Assembly (NCBI GenBank): GCA_015178975.1
Contig: WHVD01000209.1
Span: 1 to 64,000 of the forward strand
Direction of reading: 5' to 3'
DNA from: Hysterangium stoloniferum
Taxonomy: Eukaryota > Basidiomycota > Agaricomycetes > Hysterangiales > Hysterangiaceae
Length of the DNA: 64,000 nt
In this document: positions 35,327 through 45,861 of the stretch, piece by piece
Layout: each line of letters opens with the position of its first letter
Numbering within the stretch: the stretch's first letter is position 1
Program-made: the position numbers and the translations under genes
Notes under the pieces: model-generated
What the model saw: only the letters and a program-made list of their open reading frames with translations
Told to the model about the DNA's origin: nothing
The model's database searches: none

Positions 35327-36413
35327 ATGGCTCGTCTCTCAGAACTTCTCGCCTTCATTGGACTCATCGCTGCCATTGGCGCGTTGCCAGCCCCAATCGA
35401 TGGCACAAAACGTGAGCTCGAGTGCCCACGGTCTAATATCGACTGTGCGACTGCCCGTACGTGATGCGCATTTTCGCCCCTTGAGAAAAATGGCATGACC
35501 CCCGACATTTTTTCCTTTGCAGTCGCCCGCGCCGCAGAACCGTCTATTTTTGGCGTCTGGGCACATTCTGTGAGTTTTACATCGCGATGTATGTAAGGTG
35601 CCTTGAACGTGAACGTCTGTCGCTCCCTTAGATCGCGTCGCATTTGCCGAATTTTTCTCGTGACGTGGTCGATACCAACGTCAAATCTGTGGGTCGTCGG
35701 GACGAGGACGACGATGAGGCGGCGGACACGACGGACGCGGCGGTAGTAGAGGACGATGCGGATAATGACGATCCCGACTCGGACGGCGATGCAGACAGCG
35801 CAGACGGCGCAGATTCGGACGAGGATGATTCCGATGCAGAGGTAGATAGCGCAGACGGCGCGGATTCGGACGAAGATGATTCCGATGCGGATGCAGATAG
35901 CGCAGACGGCGCGGATTCGGATGTCGAGGATGCGGATAGTGCGGCTGGTGCGGACGACGATGCAGATGATGCCGACGACGGGGACGACGCAGATGATGCC
36001 GACGACGGGGACGATGCAGACGATGCGGACGCCGGGGATGATGCAGATGATGCGGACGACGGGGACGATGCAGACGATGCGGACGCCGGGGATGATGCAG
36101 ATGATGCGGACGACGGGGACAATGCAGACGATGCGGACGCCGGGGATGATGCAGACGATGCGGACGCCGGGGACGATGCGGATGATGCGGACGCCGGGGA
36201 CAACGACAACGACACCGACAATGACGCCGATCCCGACAATGACAACGACCCCGACAACGACGCCGATCCCGACAATGACAACGACACCGACAATGACGCC
36301 GATCCCGACAATGACAACGACCCCGACAACGACGCCGATCCCGACAATGACAACGACCCCGACAATGACAACGACCCCGACAACGACAACGACCCCGACA
36401 ACGACAACGACCC

Positions 36414-36447
<34 letters not shown>

Positions 36448-36474
36448 CCCGACAGCGATGCCGATCCCGACAAT

Positions 36475-36509
<35 letters not shown>

Positions 36510-36540
36510 TGAGAATGACAACGACAACGATAACAACTAA
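35327..36540 (+). CDS. Secreted highly acidic Asp/Asn-repeat protein
   Basis: Exons 35327-35456, 35523-35569 and 35632-36540 join in phase to 361 aa. The start MARLSELLAFIGLIAAIGALPAP is a clear signal peptide, followed by a KR dibasic site (GTKRELECP) and two nearby cysteines. From about residue 70 the chain is almost entirely D with A, G, N, P, S and E: first degenerate DSDEDDSDADADSADGA units, then ADDADDGDDADDADAGDD units, then DNDNDPDND units to the C-terminus. The expected charge is extremely negative, suggesting calcium or cation binding outside the cell or in the wall, which is an inference. The coding repeats are multiples of 3, mostly 6-nt GAYAAY and GACGCC-type blocks, so all frames stay open and produce long false frames on the other strand. 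A known family could not be assigned. Confidence 0.75.
35760..36540. repeat. Coding micro/minisatellite (GAY-rich hexamer and 30-60 bp higher-order repeats)
   Basis: From about 35940 to 36200 the unit GATGATGCGGACGCCGGGGA recurs with small changes. From 36195 to 36540 it is GACAACGAC-type hexamers in a higher-order pattern with GATCCC and GACCCC. Length changes in multiples of three would keep the protein frame. Confidence 0.85.
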
Positions 36541-39500
36541 CAATGGCGACGACGATGACCCACATTTCTCGTGAGGTGTCAAGGTCGATCATCATTATTC
36601 TCACTCCCAATCCCCTTTTTCTTGGTGGATGATATTCACATATTTCCGTTACTCCCCCTTCCCCCTCCCTTTGTCCCACAGCATGGACTGAACTATACCT
36701 CGTGATTGCTTGCTCCGCCTCTTTGTTTGAACGCTAGTGTATCTTTAATTTCTGTATTAGATCTCCTCATTTAGAAAAATAATACGACGAGCTGAATTCA
36801 GAGAAATCCGACAGGTCGCGAGCTTTTTTGAATTCTTTAATTGCGCATACAATCCTTACCCCTTTGTTGGAAAACAGCCTCGTTATACGCCATGGTTTCT
36901 ACTGAAGGGGATCTGATACATTGGCAGGGGTACAAGTATTAACATGCGAATCTACGCCAGCTATGACCGCTAACCGTTCCTTTTTGAAATTACTTGTGGT
37001 ATAAATATCACTGTAATTATTCCCACAAATACAATATAGGAGAGGAAAAGAAGAGCGTCCAGGGCATTGAAATTTGCATTTAATCTTTCAAACATCCTGC
37101 CTATCTTGGTCTAATTAAAATATCTTCCACCATAAAAAATCACCCCCTTGATAATTCGTTCTGTACTTCTGAAGTAATCACGCTTTTTGAAATGCGAAGT
37201 TTGATGTGGAAATTCCTTTTTCTGGGCTTCCCCTGTGGGGCAAGTGAGGGCGAGTAGTAAGTACCTCAAGCTCCGCCCGCATACAAGTGCCACAACAAGG
37301 ATGCTGCGGTGGCGGTGGGTCCCCACAACCCCATCATCGCTCCCTGTCTGCCTTCTCCTACACGCGGAATAACGCGTTTCCATATTGTTTAATCTCACCA
37401 GACATATCTCGATTACCGCCAATTCTATGCCTGAGGTCACCAGCCCCAGCCCCTCTTCTCTTCCGAGAGAACCCATGTACACGCACACGCCTTCTCGTGC
37501 ACAACCATACGCCGGAGCCAGGACTCCAAAACGCACACCCCCACCTGGGTAATCCTCGGGAGGACGCCTCTTCTCGACTCCCACGAGGTAGCCACCGCAT
37601 ATACAGATACAGACTTCTATGTGTATGGAAGGGGGGAAGGGGGGGGGGGACGTCAGAGCCCAGGCCGCGCTCGATACGAGATATTGGCGATCTAGGTCCC
37701 AGCTGGACGACACTCCGCGACGCACGAAGGAGCGGGGGGTGGTGCCACAGGCTGCCGACGGGGGGATAGTGCCACTCACAGAAAGGGGGGCCCACATGGG
37801 GCCCACACCGACTAGCGAACGGGTAATCACGCCAAGTGAACTGACCGAGAGATCAGATGGGCGGACGAGGAGGACCCAAAGCCAAGTGATATCGGGCGAG
37901 AACACAAAATCAGCCCTGCCAGAAGCGGACGTGTGGGAACGGCTCAGAAGCACAATTTTTTTAGACATGCCAAAATCAGGGTGGGGGAAGCGACATGATT
38001 TATCGGAGATCAGATGAGGCAGACGAAAGCGGCGATATGGATCTTGCGCCTGAGGGCGGAGAGCCAGCGGGTATTGCAGAAGACACCGCGACGACGACGA
38101 GAGCCAGCCCGCGATTCAACATGGGACTCTGTATATATAAATATTTTTTTTCACAAAAGGGCAATTGACAGTTAGCTGGCGTGCCCGTGTGATTGGCGGA
38201 TTCGAGTTTCTGGGCCGTTTTCAGCAGTCGGGCGTCCGATTCGGTGTCATCCGCGTTGTGCTTAGGCGAGATAGCGAAAGTCACAGGGCTCATTCCCGAA
38301 ATCGCATCAGATCACCAGAGGGATTGGACTAAATAGGAGGAGTAGAAGGGGGGAGGAGCCCTATGAGTGGAGCGTGCAAGTATTGAATGCATGTAGCGCG
38401 CACCCGTGGCCGTTGTCAGCCTTGCTCTTCTAGAATGCGAGAGAAGCATCTCACTTGCAAGGCTGTGTAGAGTGTCAATTGTACAATATAGCGGTCAGTG
38501 ACAGGCAGTACAGGAATATTTTGAATCTGATCTCAATTGTTGTCAAATAATGGCTCCAATTACTAGAGTATGCTAGCGCAAGTAAGGCTAAGGAGGGCAC
38601 TACAGGGGGGGCGTTGATAGTCCAAGCCTAAATTGATGGGGAATACCGATGAATTTAGGGAGAGTGTGTTGTCAGGAAGTATATGGGAAGACTCATTCAA
38701 TGGACTCGAGATCGACGTCATGGCACAGCCTATGTCGAGAAGTCGCATGACCATCTGATTGCATGGCCGGTGGAACGGGCGCATCGACACACATAAATGT
38801 ACAGATATGGGAACAATTAATAACTGCGTCGGCTCTCTGACGTGCCACACGTGCACAGGTACGAGGGATGATCGATGGGTCGGCGAAGAAGCTGAACAAA
38901 ATTCACCACCAGGTAATAGACTTGTTCGGAGGGTCTGATCTCGAGATTCTGCACAGGCAGAGGAAAGACGAACGGGCATGGGGACATTCGGACAGATTCA
39001 GGGATGCGCTATTTCGGGAATGAATGTAGAGGGGACAAGGGACATCACTGAGCGGAAAAGCCATGGGAGCGGTAGCACGGCGAACCCTGCCCTTTGAGCG
39101 GAAAGCGACGCGATGCGGATAGAATGGGTGTCCACTGTTCAATTGGGAAAAACACCACTCTGAAATGATCACTGAGGGAAGACCCAGTTCGGATATTACG
39201 CAATGTATGAACGCATGCGTCGGGTATCAACTGGTTCTCGATATCTATGCGTGACTGTCTCTCATCCCATCGGACTCTGTTGACATTAAAGATTTCGATA
39301 TGAAATTGTAAATAGAGTTCATGTCGACCCCGCCATGCACCCCGAGCCAGTTGAGTCACTCATTCCTCGAGGAGATCCCTCAGAGGTGTCGTCCAGAGAA
39401 AGTGTGAGAGGAGTGTGAATATTTCCTTGTCCATGCATGGTGTATATGCGGGGTCGCTGTCGTCAACGACGCCTGCAGGCAGTGACTGGCGGAAGAACGT

Positions 39501-39795
39501 CGTTTTTGATCCGAGCAATAAAGATCGAGATTCGAGTGATAAGAATAGGATGCTTTTTAGGATATATCCAATAATAATTTCGGATTAATTTATACTATTT
39601 AATAAACGACCCTCACCTTTCCTTCTTTCCATCTCCAATTCTTCTTCCCTGCTCCCTCTTACTACACTACTTTAACCTGCCCTGCTCGTTGTACCTCGTG
39701 TTCCTTCCCCGGCATACAAACTCACGGTAAATGATTTGTTTAACCCCCCTACCCTCACCACTCTGCTAATTTCAACCTATGTCACTTTAGTCGTA
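36541..39795. other. Long region without a supported gene
   Basis: Several frames of 80-285 codons exist on the minus strand (for example 37968-37111 and 38979-38563), but none shows recognisable domains, ordered splice signals or conserved motifs. 37600-37800 is G-rich on the plus strand. 39600-39720 is pyrimidine-rich, as expected for the promoter and leader of the next gene, and 39727-39790 (GTAAAT...TTTAG) looks like an intron in its leader. Confidence 0.4.
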
Positions 39796-40479
39796 ATGAG
39801 CTGGCATCCTCTCATGCAGTCGCCGCCCCCGCCCTATCATCCAGGTCCCGTGACCGCTCCGATCGCGATTCCCTCGGTGCAGCGTAGATACCCCGCCTTC
39901 GTGCCAGAGTCGCTTGAGAATTTAATTTTCCCGATATCGATCCCGTCCAACCCGCCCAGCCCGCCTGCGATGACTCCTCCGCCCCTTTTGTACACCTTCC
40001 CGACGGTTCCTAGGCACCCGATGTCAATTCACGAGGAGGAAGTGACAGGAAGCAGCAACGCTCCTTCTCCTAAACGCAAGTCCTCAGCTCCAGTCGTTTC
40101 GCCCGCCTCCCCCCCTCCCCATCCGCTCATGCATGCTGAACTGGTACACACGTACCAGAGGCCGCACGTCAAAGTCATCGGTTTTGACGTTGGGCGAGAG
40201 GTAAGCAGCTTGCACCAGCACTTGCTAGCGCAAGAATCGTTGCGACAGCTCGCCAATGCTCGTCAGTCCGGTGCTCCCCAGGCAGTCGCTCAGCCGTCCC
40301 GCGTTCAGCCGGGTGCCTCTGAAGCGTCGCGCGGCCGCGCGTCCCGCTCCGGTACGTCGGGGTCTCATGTTGGTTCCGGCAACTTTGGATCGTCGGCCTC
40401 AGGCTCCTCGAGGAACGCGCAGCGCTCCACCCGACCCCAAGGCCGCCGCTGGCTCAGGCGCGCAGGAGACAGGGAGTAG
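39796..40479 (+). CDS. Proline/serine-rich protein of unknown function
   Basis: ATG at 39796 follows a likely leader intron (39727-39790) by 5 nt and gives 227 aa. The N-terminal half is rich in P with repeated LLYTFP/PPSPP-type segments. The middle has a more ordered stretch (AELVHTYQRPHVKVIGFDVG, then REVSSLHQHLLAQESLRQL). The C-terminus is Gly/Ser/Arg-rich. No domain is recognised. Its composition resembles the 21461-22558 protein, but no aligned block was found. The frame upstream of 39796 lies in the proposed intron and was not used. Confidence 0.55.
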   Translation: MSWHPLMQSPPPPYHPGPVTAPIAIPSVQRRYPAFVPESLENLIFPISIPSNPPSPPAMTPPPLLYTFPTVPRHPMSIHEEEVTGSSNAPSPKRKSSAPVVSPASPPPHPLMHAELVHTYQRPHVKVIGFDVGREVSSLHQHLLAQESLRQLANARQSGAPQAVAQPSRVQPGASEASRGRASRSGTSGSHVGSGNFGSSASGSSRNAQRSTRPQGRRWLRRAGDRE

Positions 40480-42621
40480 CGGTAGTGAGGCGTGCAGAAG
40501 CTCAGGTTTCACTCCTTCGACGTACCAACCGGTCTGGCCCACGAATACACGGCTCAATATCTGAACACCCATGTTTCTCTTTCATTCTAACAAGATTTTT
40601 TCCCGTGCATGGTTCACGTCGATCCCAGACGCTACACCGTATCGAACGCGTCCAGTGGCTCTTGTAACCTCGGAATTTATCATAGTATGCCCTCTATGCC
40701 TACCAATAGTTGTTTTGTTGTCTCGCTTTCTCGCTACGTGTTTTTTGCCCACATTGTTTTACTTTTGTTCATAGTCATGTTTGCTTTGTTACGAGAAATC
40801 CCCATTCCATCCCCAGTTCGACATGCTCATGTTTCGGTTTACTCCCTTTTTTGCTTTCCGCTTCGTCTCTCAAACGATGTTGACGACGCTGTTCGTTGAT
40901 GATGCGGGTTGTTCCTCCCCAAGGGGGGATTATTCCAGAAATGTCGTTGTCTTGCGATTCTTTTTTTACCCTTGTGTCTTATCCAAATCCCCCATTGTAC
41001 AGCGTCTTGTGTGCTTATTGTACCACACAGACCGTTCCCCGCTATCCTGGTTTTTACAACGCTCGAGTTTTTCTACTTAGTCCTCTTCACGTATCGTCAT
41101 TGTCCTGCTGTGTTACTGTTCAATGTTGTTTGTCATTGTTAACTGCTACCGTCAATACAAATGTAACTTGAAGCGGAAGTTTCGGCGTGTGCAATCGCAA
41201 AAATAGAGTTTTAGACTTTTGAATTGATAAATTTTAATAATTTTGATATTTGAGCATTTGCCCGGAATCTGGGGTCAGCGCTTAATTATAACAAACAAAA
41301 GCTCGCAAGAGATCGATGAAATCTGAGGCACGATTTCTAGTCTATAAGTGCGATTCTAGTCTATATGAATAGTAGATATTGACAGATGCTTGCATGTGTG
41401 TGTCCGCTGGCCGGAAAGGACGATCAAGATATGCGACGTCAACAGAGCTGTTTATCATGCGTGAACTGCGACGTGGACATCAGGCTATACCATTAGATGC
41501 ACCGCCACTACTGTTGCGCTGGGTTAGATGAAAGGGACGGCTGGCCTGGGCTCCATCGCATCGATGGAAAGAAAAGGCACCTGCATATCCACAAATGGAC
41601 ACGACACATTCCATTCCACACACACACACACCCACAGAGCACAACGCAAGATCTCGGAATATAAGGGTCGACCGGCGAGTTCCGCACTGGGGGGGCTGGG
41701 GCTGGGGGCGCAAGCGCAACGACTGAATGGGCCATTTCAGCGACACGCGAGCACACGCATTGAAAAATGGCAGGCCCTCCGGCCCGCCGGAGGGGGGGAC
41801 GAGCCCATCCCTGATTCTGATTCGACGCCGGGCGCGAGGAAGCGACCGCCAGGGTGATCAGCATCGCCCCCGCGTGGGGGGAGCACGCCGATACGCTCGA
41901 CGGATTCGTGCAATCAGCCCCATCCGCTTGCGAGGCACGCCCTTCCCCATCCCCCGGGCCGAGCTCCGCAGTGTATTCAGAAACGCGGGGACGACAGTCA
42001 ATACAGATGATGTGATTTCGAAAAGGACCGTTGTGGTGTGTTTTAATGTGCCATGGCGTGGCAACTGTATGGAAGCTGGTTTGCCCGCCCCAGTCGGTGC
42101 GAGAACCCGCGGCCGATGGTATGTCGCAGTAGTCGACGCGGTGAATGGGGGTGGCAGGGTCCCCGGGACGAACGCACCTAAGAACCCCCCAGCCTTCTAG
42201 GCGACGCCCAATGTGATGCCTGTAGTGGTCGAAATTAATGATGCCCGATGCATCTTCTCTGGCATACATTTAGCCAAACGAGGACAAACGTCCCAAGGAA
42301 AATAGACATCAGACGTTTTCTTCTCATTCTCACCGCCGGATACCCGGTCCTTGGCCGCCACGCGTCGCTACACGTAGGTACCTGTACACACTTACGAAAC
42401 TGCTCAATTAGGCACAAGGAAGTGTATGCACGGAAAAACCCCTCTCGATACATCTAATACATACCAGTCATGTAAGCAAAAATATATTCAGATACACGTA
42501 GACTCCCGACTTCTTTGACAGGCAAATGGAAACCGTCTATTTATTTGATTTGTACTTGAAGAAGACATAATTAAAGATGCGTAGCAACCAACCACGTGAT
42601 GGTCGCGACGCGTTTTCTAAA
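40480..42621. other. Intergenic region
   Basis: 40570-41170 is T-rich and probably 3' untranslated or intergenic. 41200-42600 has overlapping GC-rich frames on both strands (for example 42269-41508 minus) without motifs. A short CA repeat lies at 41619-41632. Nothing here is supported as a gene. Confidence 0.45.
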
Positions 42622-43393
42622 TTAATCAGTGTCGACTTGCCATTTACGCTCCTCCTCCTTGTCGCGGTAATAGCCCACACATTCCAGACACGAATACAAA
42701 TGTCTGCGGAGACCGATCAATCTGCGCGGGAAAAAAGACAGCGGAGAAGGCCACGTACGTCGCCTCGTTCTCGACACAGCACTGGCGGCAGAGCGTGCGT
42801 CCACACCCGCCGCCGCCGCCCTGCGCCGTGTCCTCGTCGAATTTGCGGCGCCGGCCGCGCGGGCTCGGCGCGGGGTGCTCGTCGTGCGCATTGAGGTTGG
42901 TGTTTGCGAGCGGGGCGCTCCGCGGCGCGGGGGGCGCGGCGTCGTTGCAGTGGCGTGCGCAGATCAGGCAGGTGGAGGCGTGGCATCTGCGAAACGCGAT
43001 TGGGGTTACGATCGCGGGAGGGAGGCGGGACGGGACGACGCACAGTGAGCAGTGCAGGGGCGGCGGCGGCGGGCCTGGCCCTGCGGGTTTGGTGGCGGCC
43101 CTCAGAGAGCGGTGGCAGGATACACAGGTCGGCGCCGCTGCCGCCGCCGCCGCTGCGGCAGAGATGAACGTGGACGCTGGCGGTGGGCGGGGCGCGAGGG
43201 GCGGCGGCCCCGCGCTGCTGCCGGTGTCTAGTGCTGCCGCGGCCCCATTCTCCAGCCCAGACTCGGCGACAACCTTGCGCCTCTTTCGGGACGGGAAGCC
43301 TGTTGTGAGGAGCGTCAGTGATCGCCACAGGTGCGCGGAGTACGATGCACCTTTCACGAGACGCGGGGGGGAGTCACTAGGTGGATGGTGCAT
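42622..43393 (-). CDS. Cysteine-rich, zinc-finger-like protein of unknown function
   Basis: Exon A 43393-42759 and exon B 42721-42622 join across an intron with ends GTACGT and GCGCAG, giving 244 aa. Cys pairs are ordered: CVSCHRSL, CSLCVVP, CHASTCLICARHC, CGRTLCRQCCVEN and, after the splice, CLECVGYYRDKE. Such CxxC arrays indicate zinc coordination. The linkers are low-complexity P, A and G sequence. The frame is open further upstream but the first ATG in it is at 43393, so that start is used. Similar small Cys-rich proteins with a CGR.(V/L)CR.CC core occur in fungi without assigned function (recalled, not checked). Two other frames in the same GC-rich region are open; the Cys pattern and clean splice decide for this one. 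Confidence 0.65.
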
Positions 43394-43868
43394 GGGAGTG
43401 TGAGGTGGAGCGCAGAGCCACCCGATGGCCAAGAGTTGGTTGGGCGGCTGGAGCCGATGGGAACGCTTAAGTACTGCTGTCGGCGTGACATGCGGTTATA
43501 TACTACATTGGTCGTATTGCCCCCCAGACCCTGAGAAGCCCAGCAGTGGTGGCCAAAACTGTGTTTTACAGCCATGAATTATGAGCGTGGCTATGTAAGT
43601 AGAATAGATCCCTCTAATGTCTTTTCCAGTTTGCTTAGTACCTAGAGATTGCCATTTATTTGTAAAACCTGATATTAGTTGCAAATACTCTCTATTTACC
43701 ATGCATGGCTACTTATGAGTCCACCTTCTTATGTGCAGTGAGACCGAGGTATAGTCGACATTAATATGGGTACATCACGTGATCTTTCGATCCAATGGGC
43801 GACTTGGTATAAAGCAATGAATTCTCCATGCAAAGTTTACAATCCAATCAATATAGACATATGTAGCA

Positions 43869-45416
43869 TTACAGTTGTGTTTTCTTCGTTCGTAGTTCAT
43901 CAAACCGAAGGAGAGCACCAAGGATGACTTGAGCTCCAGCTGCGCAGTCTTCTGGACTGGTATATTCCACAGGATTATGAGATATACCATCCTTGGAGGG
44001 AACAAAAACCATCGATGTTGGGCAGACAAGCGATGTCATACAGCTGCATTGCGTTGCGTGTCATTAACCCTTCCCAATCTCAAATCGTGGAAGGAAAACG
44101 TGCCTATCATGACCCGCGCCACTGGTCAGTTGCATGGTCATGTCATGACCAACAACAGCGTCCGCGCTGTCCTGCACACACTGGATGCAGTCTTGGTTGA
44201 AATGCGTGGCCTTGGCGTCGGTGTCGAGCCTCCAATCCACCGTGCAGCCGCGTTCCGAGTCCTCGCGTGCGATGCGTTCTGCCTCCTTATGCAAGTCCGC
44301 GTCGAGCGCGTCCAGCACGGTGTCCTGGTGGTGTCGCATGTCGAGACTGAATACTACTTTAGCCGGCACAGTGTTGGTCGATCCTGGGTATGCGTTGATG
44401 ATGCCCGTCGAGGCCAATCCGTTGTGGGATTTCGCAATGAGATTCGACGCGACGATGATCTTCGCCGCGCAAAGCATGGGATCTGAGCGGGCCGCAAAGG
44501 GCGTGGTTCCCGTGTGGCAGTCGCGGCCGGATACTGTAACGGTATACCAGCGCACAGCCTGCGCACCCATCACAACGCCGATCTTGCGAGATGCGGTTTC
44601 GAGATGGGGACCTTGCTCTGTGCGGGTAGTGAGGAAAATGGAGGGCAATAATATGTCGTGGCTTTTCGCGTACCGATGTGGAGTTCAAAATGACCTGCTA
44701 AAGGCAGCGATTTGTAGCTACAAGGCGTCGCGCCGAGGAATCCGATGCGTTCAAGTTCAGATTTCTGGGTTGCGTTCCCGGCGACCTCTTTAAGATTCCA
44801 TCCGTCCTCTAACGGGATGGCACCAGCCCATACGCCACTAGCACACAGGGATTTGGGGAACCGCGCTCCTTCCTCGCTTGAGAATGGGATCGGTTTAACT
44901 CAAAACGTGGCAAAAATGACTGAGAGCGCACTTTGTCCAATTAATGACGGCAATGGGATAGTTCGTGGTAATCTTATTTTCCACGATGGTCCGCAGAGCT
45001 TCAAGACCAGAAAGAACGCCCAGGACACCGTCGTATCTGCCGCCCGTAGGCTGTGTGTCCAGGTGGCTCCCAATCGCTGTAGGCGGGCCGTCACGTCGTC
45101 CTGGTAGGACTGCGAACGTGTTCCCCATCTGATCAATAGTAACCTTGCATCCTAGGGCAGTTGTCTGCGCCACGAACCATCGCCTCACTGTTGCGTCGTC
45201 GTCCGACAATGCGAGACGGGCCATGCCTGTCTCTGTGTCGAGGGATCCCCAGCGGTGGGCAGCGCCCCATGCTGATGTCAAGTGGATGGCTTCGTTGAGC
45301 CGTTGTGAGTTGATGGCAGGTACGTGCACATGTCTGCGGACAGAAAGTCTGTGAGTAAGGGGTGTAGAAGTGACATGAAGTCGAATGCTGGACGCATTCC
45401 TCACGAACGAAGTCAT
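43869..45416 (-). CDS. M20-family amidohydrolase (N-carbamoyl-L-amino acid hydrolase / beta-ureidopropionase type)
   Basis: Exons 45416-44932, 44876-44674, 44617-44104 and 44043-43869 join in phase to 458 aa. The metal-binding residues of the bimetal M20 amidase family are present with family spacing: H118 and D129 in GSHLDTQPTGGRYDG, E163/E164 in NEEGARF, H228 in HIEQGPHLE and H399 in GAGHD. The lid/dimer domain has HTGTTPFAARSDPM. Members hydrolyse N-carbamoyl amino acids, allantoate or related ureido compounds in nitrogen salvage; the exact substrate cannot be told. Intron 3 uses a GC donor (AG|GCACGT). The N-terminal 35 residues are basic and could be a targeting sequence. The first exon and promoter are copied in the downstream array. 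Confidence 0.92.
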
Positions 45417-45676
45417 GGTAGAGAGTATCCCTGCTCGCTTCGATTTCAACGCAGCCAAAGAGGTAGCCGAACTTGCGCACAGCTAATCGATTCGTTTTAT
45501 ATCGCGTGTATTATTTATTTGGAGCTGGTCACGAGCGTGTTGATAAGAATACCGTCCTGACATCGTTCTGACTTCCGTGAGCTGAGCTTGAAGTCGCGCA
45601 ATAATGTTTGTTCAAGTCACAAAACTAAAATCGTTACTCTCCCCCGAACGGACTGAAATCCGTAAGTTGCGTTGAG
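45417..45676. promoter_or_regulatory. Divergent promoter between amidohydrolase and FIST gene, repeated in the array
   Basis: The 260 bp between the two ATGs serves both directions. It recurs upstream of the other FIST copies with few changes; much of it is deleted in unit 3. Retained blocks include GTATTATTTATTTGGAGCTGG and TTGATAAGAATACCGTCCT. No TATA box was assigned. Confidence 0.5.
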
Positions 45677-45861
45677 ATGCTTCGCTCACGGACGTTAATC
45701 TCGCGATCTTCGTCTGCAATTATCAAAGACGTGCCGCCCCTGCCAAAATCAACACTCTTGATGGTTGCCTGAAAACGATTTTATCTAGCCTGCCTCGTTT
45801 CCGTTGGTTGTCTTTCTGCACCCCATCCGCGATTCCCAGACCGCATAGTATGCTCGACGGT

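Noticed and set aside
35203..36582. 459-codon minus-strand frame and further long frames over the Asp/Asn repeat
   Set aside because: They are mirror products of a hexanucleotide-type satellite, giving only VVV/SLSLS/RCRC low-complexity sequence. The plus-strand frame has a signal peptide and clean splicing.
37111..37968. 285-codon minus-strand frame
   Set aside because: No recognisable domain, composition reflects a G-rich tract, and no supporting splice or start context. It may be real but cannot be supported.
41508..42269. 253-codon minus-strand frame
   Set aside because: GC-rich stretch open on both strands, no motif, not distinguishable from chance.
42717..43328. 203-codon Arg/Pro-rich minus-strand frame overlapping the Cys-rich gene
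   Set aside because: It begins at GTG, lacks motifs and is a shifted reading of the Cys-rich gene.
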